From Acipenser ruthenus (Eukaryota > Chordata > Actinopteri > Acipenseriformes > Acipenseridae), in assembly GCF_902713425.1 (NCBI RefSeq), contig NC_081217.1, forward strand, positions 17,078,159 through 17,142,158: a DNA stretch of 64,000 nucleotides, in the 5' to 3' direction. Under the pieces are notes generated by a model. It had not been told where the DNA came from. It made no database searches and saw only the letters and a list, made by a program, of their open reading frames with translations. The translations under genes were made by a program, and so were the position numbers. This document shows positions 30,564 through 42,244 of the stretch, piece by piece. How positions within the stretch are numbered: the first letter of the stretch is position 1; each line of letters starts with the position of its first letter.

Positions 30564-32463
30564 AGAGGGCTAGAGGATAAGATCTTTTGTGAACTTGGCT
30601 GGAGTTACTTGTTGCTAAGCGAATGGTCAATATTGCTGTCTGAAAGCATCATGCAATGCACTTTATATGACAGCATCACGCTGGTAAACATTCCTCTCTC
30701 TGCTTATAGCATCTCAGCGATAAATATATTTTATTAGGAGGCTCTTCAGAATGTGACAGCGATGGCTCTGGGCTCATTCCAGATCCCTGTGATTCTGATA
30801 GCAGTCTCATTGGAGCTCAAAGCTTTTGACATCCTGTCCAGTTTTTGACACTGTTGGCAGAGTAAATCTAAATTCCGAGCCCCAATCCCTTCTGCAGACA
30901 GCTGTTTCATCTGTTTGGTTGTATTTTATTATTTTTTTTAAACCGACTTCACATATCTAATCTTGACCCAGTATAGTTTTTACGCATTCCGATCAAAAAC
31001 GTGTCCTGCTAATTTGCTGACGGGGTGTTGATGCCTGAGTTATGAAGCCTTGGACAAGGTCAGCGCTTGGGTCAGCTCTGCCGTGAAATAGATTTTACAA
31101 GAGAAACGATCGCAGGAAATTGTAACTGAGAGCCAGGCTTAGACAGGTGGCCGTGGGACTGTACTGTAGGAGGGGAAGGGGGAGTATAAAGCAACCCGCT
31201 AAGGAATGGATGTTTCGTTCTGCCTCCAGGACTCATCTCTGTTTATGTGGAGAAGGACAGCAGCGGGCACATCAGCCTGGTCGCCTGCCCTCAGAATGAC
31301 AATGAGAGCCCAGCCCAGGAGTCTCCCATGGCAACAAAGAGGACACAACAGAGAGCCAAGACCCCCTGTGCAGCAGAGCACAAACCAGCCAGAGAGGGAC
31401 CCCTGCTGGACAGAACCTGCAATGACAGGTACTTTTTTTTTATGACCAGGAGGCAAACTCTACACCAGGCATTTAAGGCATAATGACCTAGTTTAGAATC
31501 TGGATGGAGTTTTAATTCCTTAAAATAAACAAATGATAACATGGTTAGAATGGGCTTTCCAGCTGAGAGAATTCCAATACTGAGCTGAGTACAGATGCAG
31601 GACACTACTGAGACTCTGTTAAGAGGAACCACATTAAGAGGCGATCCAAAATAATATATATTACCATTTAGTGATCACTGTATATATGACACTATAACAG
31701 TCCACTCATAACATGTTCAAAAGGATGTAGTACAGTTGTACACTGGCCCTGTCTTTCTGCTCCAGGTGAAGAGCGAGGCCCATCTTTCTGTTTGCCAGTA
31801 AGCTTGCCAGTGTGCGTTGCCATGAATTCACCGGCAGTATCTGTGGGTGTTGCCATGTTGTTCCCAGCAGAAGCAGTGTGTGCGGGACGGGGAAGGGGAA
31901 GCGGGACGCCTCCTTCCACATGAAGGATCCCAACGGGAATGAGAGTGCCACTCCGGAGAGGAGCAGCCACAACCCCTGGGGGCTGCACTGCCACCGCGCC
32001 CAGCTCATGCGCATGTCCTCCGACAGCAAAGACAACGAGCCCTACAGTATCCTGAGCCCTGCCGCTAGCGCAGCGCAGTTATGGAGTTTCTTACTGGATT
32101 CCCAGGTGCTTTTAAAAACGCCCCGCACTGGTTTACTGGATTTACACCACCCATAACTTCTTTTTTTTAAAAGGTGGAGCATGAGTGGAAATCTGGAATC
32201 TCATTGATTAAGAATTGGGTTACAGTTGCTGATTTTAGTTACAGAACTAGCAGCTTGAAACAATTTCTTGGTAAATTAACACACACACACACACTCCAAC
32301 GGGTTATTTATTTCATGCACTTTAGCATTAGCACCATTAGCAGTCAGGGGCCAGTTTCACAAAGCACCACTTGCACTTAACAGACTGCTAGCTTGCATTC
32401 TTATTTCAAAAAGTACAAGTCTATATGATTAAAAGACACATGTGTTATTATTATTATTATTAC

Positions 32464-32520
<57 letters not shown>

Positions 32521-33617
32521 TATTATTATTTAATGGAAGTGAATTGGATTTAGCAGACTGCTACCTAGGACTGCCTTGTGAAACCAGCCCCTGCTTTGTG
32601 AAACCAGCCCCTGGTGTTGATTTGTGGGTGAGACCCATTCTGTGTTGCTCCGCTAGAGGGTGCTGCAGCGTTACCGTATTCCTTGACCGCAGCCTCAGGG
32701 TTCCTGCTGCTGGAGAACGTGGCGTCCACGTTCCAGCTGCCCTGCATCCTGGACCTGAAGATGGGCACGCGGCAGCACGGGGAGGATGCCTCAGAGGAGA
32801 AGAAGAGGCGCCACATGAAGAAGTGTGAGCAGAGCACATCCTCCTCTCTGGGCCTGAGGCTGGGGGGCATGCAGGTAGAGTGCAGACACCCCTCTGAGGA
32901 GATCATCAAGCAAGGGGAGCATCTCCTTTCTAAAAGGCTTCTGCACAGTCACTAAAAACAAATTCATATAGGCAACATATATATTTATGGATGCGCATTT
33001 TTTTTTATATGAAGACGATGGGGGTAAACTTGCCCCCATAAGTTTCTTTTTGCAATGAGGTGCATTTTAATTCCTTATGTAGCACCTTTCATAGTGGACT
33101 ACCATCACAAAGCACTTAGTGACATGCTAAAGCTATAGTGGCAATCTTTAGGATTTCCGTCCTCTCTCCTTTGTGTCTGACCTTAAGCAGTTGTCTTCCT
33201 CAGGTCTACCAGGCGACCACCGGCCATTTCCTGTGCAGGAATAAGTACGACGGGCGGACGCTGACGGCAGAGGGCTTCCGACAGGCCCTGTACCAGTACC
33301 TGCACGACGGGCACCAGCTGAAGAGGGAGCTCCTCCAACCGGTGCTGCAGAGGCTCAGTGCCCTGCGGGCAGTCATCGAGCGCCAGGGCTCCTACCGCTT
33401 CTACTCCAGCTCGCTGCTGCTCATTTACGAGGGCAAGAAGCACAGCCCGGGCCGGCACCCCTTCAGCGCCCCGCCCAGAGTCGACGTCCGCATGATAGAT
33501 TTCGCTCACACCTCCTACAGGGGCGCCACACCCGCGTACGAGGGACCCGATCGCGGCTACATTTTCGGGGTGGAGAACCTGATTAATATGCTCCAGGAAA
33601 TCAAGGACGGGGACTGA
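26143..33617 (+). CDS. ip6k3: Inositol hexakisphosphate kinase 3
   Basis: Five coding exons: 26143-26341, 31230-31428, 31871-32046, 32699-32874 and 33204-33617 (387 aa; human IP6K3 is 410). The N-terminus has [19 protein letters not shown] and [18 protein letters not shown]. The inositol-phosphate kinase signature PxxxDxKxG appears as PCILDLKMG (about 205-213), followed by [12 protein letters not shown]. The SLL-type motif is [10 protein letters not shown], and the metal-binding IDF motif is [10 protein letters not shown] (about 345-354). The enzyme phosphorylates InsP6 to 5-InsP7 with ATP in cytosol and nucleus; IP6K3 is the muscle- and brain-enriched member in mammals. The central linker (exons 2-3) is the divergent part, as in other vertebrates. 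Position between lemd2 and uqcc2 matches human 6p21.31, which separates it from IP6K1 and IP6K2. Confidence 0.94.
26398..26530 (+). mobile_element. tRNA-derived SINE (family C), 5' part
   Basis: Has the head GATGGTCCAGCAGTTAAAG, the B box GGTTCAAATCC and CACCCTGAGCAAGTCACTTA. It matches the head of the fuller copy at 34852-35092 (minus). It lies just inside ip6k3 intron 1 and lacks the tail. Confidence 0.75.
26531..30137. other. ip6k3 intron 1, mostly unique sequence
   Basis: No coding exon seen. Contains the candidate MITE copy at 28612-28850 and, at about 28885-29010, sequence resembling a common fish interspersed repeat (TCAACTCTGGCCCTCGAGAT, then a GGCAATTAACTAATTTAGGA segment). A related sequence on the opposite strand is at about 21585-21690. 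Confidence 0.45.
28612..28850. mobile_element. Short interspersed repeat, candidate MITE (copy 2)
   Basis: Same family as 10155-10370: starts GGCCAAAGGTTTTGCGTTAC and ends GGCTTCCGGTAGACTTTTGC. About 80 percent similar by eye, with a small insertion near its right end. Confidence 0.55.
30138..30394 (-). mobile_element. tRNA-derived SINE (family A), full length
   Basis: Minus-strand head GGCAGCAGTGTGGAGTAGTG with the B box GGGTTCAATCCC, body GAGCAAGGTACTTTACCTAG, and tail TCGCCCTGGATAAGGGCGTC. It carries an internal poly-A/T expansion (30212-30233). Confidence 0.87.
30510..30558. repeat. (AT)n microsatellite
   Basis: About 24 AT units within ip6k3 intron 1. Confidence 0.9.
32442..32531. repeat. 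(TTA)n microsatellite in ip6k3 intron 3
   Basis: About 30 TTA units with two CTA variants, ending about 170 bp upstream of exon 4. Confidence 0.93.
33070..33126 (-). mobile_element. 3'-end fragment of an L2-type LINE
   Basis: TAGCACCTTTCATAGTGGAC, TACCATCACAAAGCACTTAG is the reverse complement of the 3' tail of the LINE at 42245-44183. It lies in ip6k3 intron 4. Confidence 0.6.
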
Positions 33618-34565
33618 AGCGGCTTTGCAATGGAGGTCTCGTCAGCCATGCGCGCTGGAAACCGCGCCTTGACCCAGCGGGTTACAGGCAGCCTTTGCAA
33701 CCCTGTTACTTAGCTTTATACTTGAGGCTGCCGCTACAGAAGGCATCTCAGCAGTAGATGTGATGTCAGTAGCACAGTGCGTTGTTTCATGTGCCGAGTG
33801 CTCATTTTCAAAAGCTGGAACGACCAGTTCATCGAAGCAGTTTGCTAGAGGATTCAATACAAACACATTGGAACTGGGGCGGGGGGTGGGGGGTTAATGA
33901 ATGTGAAAGAATGGCCACACTGCACAGATACTTCCCAAACTACCACTGGCCACAAACTAACTTAGTGCATCTGACTGTCAAACGCATGCAAACTCAACAC
34001 AGTGCATTTAATAAAATCTATTCAAAAGCCCAAGAAATGCATGAAACAAGCAAATACAGTACCGGGACTTCACAAGTGTGTTTCAAAGCCAAACGTCTTC
34101 CAATTTTAGCAGCCAGTGTGCAGATCTTTGTGACGAGATTGAGGGGAACGTATTTTAAATGCTGCTTGTGCCCCACAAAGCTCTGGAGGATTCAGGGCTG
34201 TGTTTATACCGTGGCTCCCTGCACACCCACTGCTGCTCCTTGCTTGCTCTATTGCTGGAAGAACAATAACGATCCTATGTGCTCCTACTGTGGAACTCCA
34301 TGCCAGAACATGTCATCAAGTCTGATTCTTTAAAAAAAACAAAAAACACTGGTTTAAAACTGCCCTTGAACTGCTCAGAGCTCTGTCTAGATATGCTCAA
34401 TACACAGAATATTCTACTGTACTAAGGACATTCCAGGTTGAAATGTCCCAGATTACTGCAATAACCCTGCAATAAACTTTGTTTTTTTTCCAGCTAAGTA
34501 TTTTGTAAATTAATTGTAGAGGGAAGCTTGTAATCTGCATATTGTATGTTTTAAAAAAAATTGTA
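33618..34565. other. ip6k3 3' UTR and flank
   Basis: No further coding sequence. AATAAA signals occur at about 34011 and 34471; either could end the ip6k3 mRNA. A G-run sits at 33879-33893. Confidence 0.45.
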
Positions 34566-34798
34566 TGGGCGGCAGTGTGGAGTAGTGGTTAGGGCTCTGG
34601 ACTCTTGACTGGAGGGTTGTGGGTTCAATCCCTGGTAGGGGACACTGCTGCTGAACCCTTGAGCAAGGTACTTTACCTAGATTGCTCCAGTAAAAACCTA
34701 ACTGTATACATGGGTAATTGTATCTAAAAAATAATGTGATATCTTGTAACAATTGTAAGTCGCCCTGGATAAGGGCGTCTGCTAAGAAATAAATAATA
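34566..34798 (+). mobile_element. tRNA-derived SINE (family A), full length, plus orientation
   Basis: Starts GGGCGGCAGTGTGGAGTAGT, B box GGGTTCAATCCC, body GAGCAAGGTACTTTACCTAG, tail AAGTCGCCCTGGATAAGGGC then GTCTGCTAAGAAATAAATAA. This copy defines the family orientation. Confidence 0.9.
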
Positions 34799-34851
34799 AT
34801 AAAAAGAAACTGTGCGGATGGATTTGTGATGATGGGTTTGTTTTTCTGTAT

Positions 34852-35092
34852 TATTATTTGTTCATTTAGCAGACGCCTTTATCCAAGGCAACTTACAGAG
34901 ACTCGGGTGTGTGAACTATGCATCAGCTGCAGAGTCACTTACAACAACGCCTCACCTGAAAGACGGAGTACAAGGAGATGAAGTGACTTGCTCAGGGTCA
35001 CACAATGCGTCAGTGGCTGAGGTGGGATTTGAACCGGGGACCTTCTGGTTACAAGCCCGTTGCTTTAACCACTGGACCACACAGCCTCCTGT
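34852..35092 (-). mobile_element. tRNA-derived SINE (family C), full length
   Basis: On the minus strand: GGAGGCTGTGTGGTCCAGTG head, B box GGTTCAAATCCC, body ACCCTGAGCAAGTCACTTCA, tail AAGTTGCCTTGGATAAAGGC then GTCTGCTAAATGAACAAATA. Its tail is related to that of family A although the heads differ. Confidence 0.88.
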
Positions 35093-35354
35093 ATAATTGT
35101 CCATTGCTATAAGCATCTGCTTCTGTTATATGGAGGTATTTGCTGATCACGGAATGGATGTTATCTGAAAATACCTGCTCGTGAATGTTGCTTAAGTTTA
35201 CACAATTTCTCCAAGATGTCAGAGATATCTGCAAGAGAAAGGTTAAAAGTAGCGATGCCTGCGTCTGCAGTGTGCAAGGCATTCGAAAGACTTGCCTGTT
35301 GCAACTGATAATAAACATTATTCTTAACCAAGAGTCTGTGTGTCATTTATTATT

Positions 35355-35440
35355 ATCAATCAATCAATCAATCAATCAATCTTTGTTTTATATAGTGCAT
35401 TTCATAGTGGACCACCATCACAATGCACTTTCCAAGATGC
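35355..35440 (-). mobile_element. 3'-end fragment of an L2-type LINE
   Basis: (CAAT)n, then CTTTGTTTTATATAGTGCAT and TTCATAGTGGACCACCATCA is the reverse complement of the 3' end of the LINE at 42245-44183, including its (GATT)n tail. Confidence 0.75.
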
Positions 35441-36080
35441 AGTGACAACAAGAAAATCCATAATACTTTAAATACAGAGAAATGCATAATACATGCTATA
35501 CAGTTTTTAAAAAAAACATTGCATAATACATGATATAGTACCAGCAAATTATTAAAATTACATTTTGAATCAATAGAAAAAAATGCTTAATTTAAAATGA
35601 TATAATTATCTACTTGAATTAAGAACCCATCAAAGAATGGAGTGTATATACCTGCAGCTAATGTTAACCCTAATAATATTTCAAAATATTAGTTCTGTTA
35701 CATGTACATAGGCTCAGTAAATCATGGGACTGGTTGTACCACTGTCGCGGGTCTGCGGGTTTTTAATGTCAATTTGCGGGTCACTTGGGTTATTATGATT
35801 AGTATTTGTACTAGTAGTCGTAGTAGTACAGTTATTTGTTTTACTTTATTATAATTTATTTTGTATTACTATTTTTAAAAGGTTAAGCGTGTGTGTGATT
35901 GTAACAGTAACACGGAACAAACTGAATTCTTCTACGACTGCACCGGAACCGAGCTACGGAGAACAGCTTGCATGAGCCAAAATGGCGTACAGCGGCTCGC
36001 AGCTGCATATCCCCGGGCCTACACTGTGAACCCTGTCTGCTTCCTCCACTTCATGCGCTGTGTTACTGACGCCAAAAAAA

Positions 36081-37514
36081 ATGTCCGCAACACGTTACCG
36101 TCGCTTCCTGCGGCTCTGTGAAGAATGGCCGATAGACGAGACAAAACGGGGCCGGGACCTCGCCACGTTTCTCCGGCAGAAGGTAGCCCTCGCGTTCCGC
36201 GAAGGGGAGAGTACGCAGGTAAACCTTGTGCATGTTTGTTGTGTCATATTGATCACCCTGCCAGGCGACAGAACCGAGCACGGAGAGTCGATGGCAGGTT
36301 ACATAACTTTATGCAAACACACAGTCTTCCTGATTTCTGAGATTTATTTTTTTTGAAAACGTAAAGGGGAAAAATGTTGTCGTTCAACAGCGAAGTTGTC
36401 ATTTCAGTGAGTGTTCAAACGGACCTGTTGTTGTGTTTTACGGGGTGCACCGGCCTGTGTCCTTCAGTGTTTACGTGTTTTCGTGTGTGACACCGGGGGC
36501 GCTGCAGTGCAACTACAAAAAAATGTTAGTTTTTGTTTTCCTGTAAGAAGCTACAGTGTGTCTGATGCAGCTTGTAATAAAACCTGGAGCGACTCGCAGT
36601 GCTCTGCAGCAGGAGTCTGATTCCATCTCTGCCTTTCAGATCGCAGATCCAGAGAAGTGTGATCAGATGTATGAGAGTTTAGCTCGGATCCACGCCAATG
36701 TCTATAAAGAGAAGGTAGGGATTGTCTTCTGCAAGTGATCATCCTTTTGACAACGAGTTACTTGCACCCTTCATAAACCAGCAAGGGAAGACGGGAGCAT
36801 GTTTCATGTTCAATAACGCCTGTATTTGCTGTACATATTCAGATATTAAGTTGTACCAGCAGTTTTCTTTTCTGTGAAGCCCAGCCAGCCCCTTAAAGCT
36901 TTCCGTTTTACTCCACAGTTCCCTCGTGTCCGAGACACCAGTTTTACAGGAGTGACAGTGGAGGAGTGCAGAGTTGTGTTAGCCACAGGTAAGGAAAGGA
37001 GCCTGCATACCCTGGAGATCCACAGCCCTGCTTGCAACATGAAACACTCCGATACACCGATAACACTCCGCAAAAGCAGGCTCAGCGGTAGTGTGTACTG
37101 TTCAGTCACTAGTGTTGTCCTTGCATACCCGTGTGCTTAATTTATATACGGATAACAAATAACCAAAAGCCCTGCAACCAGTGATAGTGTGGCTAATGCA
37201 AATAGATTTTAAAGTCTTGTTAATAAAGTTAAGATTTAAAAGAAAAATATTTATATAGACAGCTCTGCATTTCAGAAAATGAAATGCAGCTTGTCAGAAC
37301 ACTAAACACTCCGGTCTTAGAGATTAAAAACGCTTGGAAATGACCTTTCGTTTAGTTTATTTGGCGAGCTTGCAGGCCACTGGTGTGTCAGGTTAGTTCT
37401 TGATTTCTTCTTGCAGACAGCATGCAACAAATGGAGGACATGAAGAAGGGGATGTGGAAGAAGCTGAAGGAAAGGTTTTCCTCGAAGGCTCCAGAAGAGG
37501 GCGCTAAGGAGTGA
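36081..37514 (+). CDS. uqcc2: Ubiquinol-cytochrome c reductase complex assembly factor 2
   Basis: Four exons join to 126 aa, the human length: 36081-36218, 36640-36714, 36919-36988 and 37417-37514. The protein begins [20 protein letters not shown] and continues [43 protein letters not shown] and [11 protein letters not shown]. It ends [24 protein letters not shown]2 (MNF1/Cbp6-like) works in the mitochondrial matrix and inner membrane. With UQCC1 it binds newly made cytochrome b and promotes complex III assembly. A poly(A) signal AATAAA lies at 37605. It follows ip6k3 in the same direction, as in human. Confidence 0.95.
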
Positions 37515-37747
37515 ACCCACGCTCTCGCTCTTCCAAACTGCACAAGCCCTGTACATGCTGTATGCACTGCTCACCTGTATATTGCCAGTTTTAAAATACT
37601 ATTTAATAAAAAAAAAAAAGGTGTAATAAATCTTTTCTTTTGATGAGAGCACATGCTTTACACTACTCTCTCTCCCAAGTGTTCCTTCACAACACAGATC
37701 AAGGTTTGCAGTTCGGGCTGTGATTAGCTTTAGACGCCATTCTTTTT

Positions 37748-38047
37748 TTTTTTTTTTTTTCTTTAATTTAGTAGTCGCCAATTATTTTAATTTTTTAGGC
37801 TCAGCTCACCGCTACCACCCCAACGCTGATTCAGGAGGGGCGAAGATGAACACACAAAGCGTGTGCCGTCAGCCGCCCGCTTCTTTACACACTGCAGGCT
37901 CACCCTGCAGCCACGTCAGAGCTACAGCATCGGAGGACAACTCAGCTTACAAGCCCTTAGACTTAAGACTTAAGACCCCCCCCCCCCTCCAACTCCATGC
38001 AGAGCGCCTTTACCAGATGTGCCGCTCGGGAGCCCCAAAAAACAGGA
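37748..38047 (-). mobile_element. tRNA-derived SINE (family B), shorter member
   Basis: Minus-strand head GGGGCTCCCGAGCGGCACAT; the tail TTGGCGACTACTAAATTAAA and a poly-A run lie at the left. Direct repeats flank it: TTAGACGCCATTCTTTTT (37730-37747) and TTAGACACCATTCTTTTT (38050-38067). It lies about 230 bp past the uqcc2 stop codon. Confidence 0.83.
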
Positions 38048-38067
38048 CATTAGACACCATTCTTTTT

Positions 38068-39070
38068 AACCATCTGTGAAACTGCAGGCTTATTGGTTCT
38101 TATTAGGATTATTTGTGTAACTGTTACAGAACAAAAACTTTTTCAAGAATTACAGAGGTAAGTAAAGTAAGCCTAAGGCTTTTCACTACTTGCTGAGTGT
38201 TTGTGTCCTGTGTGCAGAGGTGTCGGCTGCTGGTGTGGGTGTGTTTCAGTCAGATTACACTATCAGGCACCCACACCCACACCAGGGATCATTCTGCACG
38301 CCTGCAGGAGGGTGGCACCATGGGCCTGAACCACACCTGTCTGTTTCAGTGTGTGCCAAACTAGGGCTTAATTCATTGAACTGAATACAGAGTTCCAATT
38401 TCACAATCAACCCGAACCTGACTGGAACAAGACTGCGCTGGATTTTTTTTTTGTAAAGCTTTTATTAATTTTAAAAGTAGAAAATGACACAGAGTAAAAC
38501 CTTGTAAAGTGCAGAGCTCGTCTCTTATGTCTCCTAACCCCATTTAGAAACTGCTGTTCACAAAGCAGCAAACAGCGTCCCAGCATGGAACCTGGGACCC
38601 TTACAAACTTCAGATTTAGCAATAAAATGAAGAGAGACAGGGCAAGCAAGTGCTTACTGCTCCCTTTCTGTTTTGCACAGCTGTGAGATCAGCAAGGCAT
38701 TCAATAATAAACCAAAATATACTTCATATTATTTCTGTATTTTTTGCATTAAAAAAAAGGCAATTTCGTGCAAACACATACACTTCAGCAGCCTCAGGAA
38801 ACCAGCAGGATTGCTCACGCCATTTGGTGTCTGGCCAGTTTCACAAATCTACGATTGATGGGCTGTGTCTGAACAACTCCTAATTACAAGTACAGCAGCC
38901 TGCAAACAAGGCTGTGGACGGCTCTCTGCCTGTTCTGTGCCAGCCGTTTCCAAGTAGGGTAAGGAAGTACGGGCAGGGGGAGCAGCCCTGGCCCTGGGAT
39001 CACTCGGCCTTACCACACCCCCTGCCTCTGCCCGCAGTGGCGGCTCTGGGAGGCCGGGTGCCTGGGCCTC
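38068..39070. other. uqcc2-tspo intergenic region including the tspo 3' UTR
   Basis: On the minus strand a poly(A) signal AATAAA lies at about 38460-38466, which would give tspo a 3' UTR of about 600 bp. A short direct/inverted stretch CAGGCACCCACACCCACACC lies at 38264. No other gene seen. Confidence 0.4.
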
Positions 39071-40982
39071 TTACTCCTCCTTGTCAGGGTTGTCTCTCCA
39101 GATGCAGTAGGACAGGCTGCTGGCCAGGGTGAGCCACATCAGGTAGGGTACCATGAGCAGGGTGGCGGTCTTGTTGATGGGGTACCAGGACACCATGGTG
39201 GCTGCCACTGTCCCGGAGAGTATCACAATCTCCACCAGGGCCTGGGATAGTAATGCCAGCAGAGAGGAAGAGCATTCATTAGCAGGTACAGAACCAGACA
39301 ATTTAAAATATAATAAATGTCTCTTGAACACTGCAGACCTATAAAGAGGTCAAGAGAAAAAGACTCCAGACCACTTCTCCAGTCCCAGTGCAGCCCTTTT
39401 AGAGTTTTTTCTATGACTTCTTCCCATATAAGCAGGGTTGCCTTTTTGCAAAGCTACTTAGTGCTGAAACACTTAAGCATGCTCAAGTTGTTTATTTTGT
39501 AACACAGAATTCATTAAAAGCTCTGCTTTGGGCTCCTTTACCACATCAGTGTGTAATTCTTCGCTAGACTGTACAACATGGAAAGCAGACACTATTTTTC
39601 TACTCATTTAAATACCTTAAATAAAGTAAGTAATCTGTCGTACCAGTTTGAGGTTGTGCGCCCCAAAGAAGATGGGGGTCCAGGCCCAGTTCAGTGCCAG
39701 CTGGGCTCCATAGAGCCCCAGGGGGACGGCGGCAGCGCTGGTGAACCCCCCCATATCCTTCCAGATCAGGTAGGACCCGTATCTGCGGGATAGGACAGAA
39801 ATCAACACCACAAAATCAAACTCAAATTCTCAACAGTTCTCAATAGAAGCAAGAGCTTCACAGTGGACAGGCATCTAACAGACAAAGAGTCAAAGCCCTT
39901 CTCTCTTTTTTATTGCAGAAACAAGTGTACATTTATAATTAACAGCTCGATGAAGTGCAGACAAACAACCAATGACAAACTGTGCAACGAGACAAGAGTG
40001 GCAGCTTTTCAATAGTGCATGTAAAGGATGCTGTTTCTCCACCCTTTATCCAGCTTTAGTAAGAATGCACCTCACACTTAGCCAGAAAGTCAAGGTCTAA
40101 GGGGTTAGGTGATCAGCCTCTAAGCTGATAAGTCACGGCTGGATTTTAAGAGCATTATACAGGACCTTGGAATTCCCCTGGACTGCATCAACCAGGTGCA
40201 ATCCATGCTGATTCCCTGGTGCTGCAGGGATGGAAATAAGACTCCTATTGCTTAGCAGTTGAACCCATTCCTGGTTTTACTACAAGCTTGATTAGCAACA
40301 GTGTATAGGTAACAAGCTCAGGTGCGTCTTATGAAACACAAAGTAAAACCAGGAATGGATCAAACTGCTGTGCAATGAGAGTCTCATTTCGATCCCTTTA
40401 ATTTCCTTAATGCTGTTGATTAAACCCAACCCATTACTGTAGTAATCTTGCCAGGGCTTCCTGCTTATTACAGCTGTTTGGATACAGTTGCTGTGTTTCT
40501 TATTAATGTTTGGGTATGCATTGCAACGCTGCATGAATTAGGTTGTATTGCCGAAGGATAACTTGTTTTAACTCTGTCTTGAAAACAGCTTTTGCATATT
40601 TGCATTATTTGTCATATATAGAGATTTTTTTTATATCCGTCCCCATATGAGGTTGAAATGCAGGAAAGGGTTAGTCATTACAATCAGGAGGTCAAACTAG
40701 AGGAAAGAAAGTGAAGTAGCCAGACGTTTTGGATGAAGGCAGCACTAGTCTCTTCTAGTTTGTGATTGAGTGTTCTCGAGTTGTGGTAATGATGCGGTAA
40801 GCTGCTCACCCCATGCTGGTGTACAGCGTGGTCCAGGCGATGGGGAACACACGGTTTGGGGGGCGCCAGGCAGGCTTCTTTAGAGTCTTGTACCAGGTGG
40901 ACACCTCTGTCCTGGTGTAGAGAGAGCCCACGATCCCACCCACATGGGGCAGTGCAGTGAATCCCAGAATGTGAGTCCACAT
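39071..40982 (-). CDS. tspo: Translocator protein (TSPO family)
   Basis: Three coding exons on the minus strand: 40810-40982, 39644-39782 and 39071-39241 (160 aa). The start ATG (40982) gives [16 protein letters not shown], and an acceptor lies 2 bp upstream, so a non-coding first exon is expected. Family motifs: [52 protein letters not shown] and [27 protein letters not shown] near the C-terminus fits the cholesterol-recognition (CRAC) pattern. The family has five transmembrane helices in the outer mitochondrial membrane and binds cholesterol and porphyrins. By sequence it is closer to TSPO than to the divergent mammalian TSPO2, but its place next to unc5cl corresponds to human TSPO2. Confidence 0.94.
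40227..40397. mobile_element. Foldback repeat, copy 2 of 5 (best palindrome)
   Basis: Left arm: GGATGGAAATAAGACTCCTA, TTGCTTAGCAGTTGAACCC, ATTCCTGGTTTTACTACAAG. Right arm: AAGTAAAACCAGGAATGGAT, CAAACTGCTGTGCAATGAG, AGTCTCATTTCGATCCC. The arms can pair over about 70 bp around a short centre. It has no coding capacity. Confidence 0.8.
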
Positions 40983-41698
40983 CCCTACAGAGGACAAAGA
41001 CAGGCACACACACGATCTGTGAGTCAGCAGTCTGTGAACGTCTGTGTTATAAAACGGGACTCACCCCCACACACACTTTACTGTCGTTCTTATCTGACGT
41101 CGTGTAGCGGCTAGGATACCACACCATTGAAATGCGACTTTAAACCCACGGTGTCCTCCGATTGTGCCATTTTAAAACTTTCAGCTACTGGGACATAATC
41201 GATGAGTTCTGTTCAATAAATTAATAAAGGAGCTTGATTTCGCCTAATTTACAGCGTCTAAGAAAAAAGATATCCCCTAAGTTTTATGATGTAACTATTA
41301 TGATGGCCCCTGTTTGTTGTCTATATAGAACACCAGAATTCATGCAAACAACACACTATATTCATGTATTATTCACGCACACGCCCAAAAACTCACACAG
41401 CACTATGTTACGTAGAACACAGAAGCATTGCACTGTGCAAATATTTCACATTATCAACGCGACACATAAAAACACTGTTCAAGTTTAAAACGAGTGGCAA
41501 CGCCCGGTTTTATTATGAGTCGGCTGCATTTCTTATCAGTGTAGTGTAGTGCAGGAAAATGGAATACAGGAATTACACAACTCTGACCAAAACACTATCA
41601 AGGTGACACAACGAAACAGGCGTATAATTAATTACTACTACTACTAATAATAATAATATTTAAAACATATCATTTCAATAATAATTTATTCATCATAC

Positions 41699-41800
41699 CT
41701 GCAAAAGGCACACAAATATTCTTTTGATCTACGTCACGAAAGCACTCTCGACTATTTCTCCAGTCACTCACTGCCTCGCTTGTGTAACAGTACGCCGTAC
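41699..41800 (-). promoter_or_regulatory. tspo: Probable tspo non-coding first exon and promoter region
   Basis: On the minus strand a donor-like GCAG/GTATGA ends an untranslated stretch at 41699, about 700 bp upstream of the coding ATG. Just upstream is a CpG-containing stretch with GTGACGTAG (CRE-like). Placement is inferred from the acceptor that immediately precedes the ATG. Confidence 0.35.
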
Positions 41801-42244
41801 GCGGGAGGCGTGGTTGGGCTGTACACACACCCTCGTCGATCTGATCATGTTGTATAATGATGATGTATTTTGTCCACATAATGAGCATTTCTCTCCAGAT
41901 AATGATGTATTTTTACATTTTGTGCACTAAAGGTCCTTTTCCCTGTATTATTTTTTTAACTGACTGTCTTATATACAGCGGTGTCACGTTTTTTTCTTTT
42001 TTTTCATAACTGCTTCACAGTGTTTTATTTCCTGGTATTGTGTAATAACACTTTTTTTCTGCAGATAACAGAGGAGGTGAACTGAAGGACAGGTGTAACT
42101 ACCTGCGAGCTCGGCTTCTTCACAAACCGCACCTTGTTGACTTTCCAAGTTGTTTACATTACCATCAGCTGCAGGTGCACAAACTCCCTGGTCTTGCCAG
42201 CATGCACTCTGAACTGCTAGGGGTGTTAACACATTCCTAAGCGT

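Noticed and set aside
34852-35092. True tRNA genes suggested by B-box motifs here and in the other SINEs.
   Set aside because: The heads do not fold into complete cloverleaves by eye and are followed by SINE bodies and tails present in several copies.
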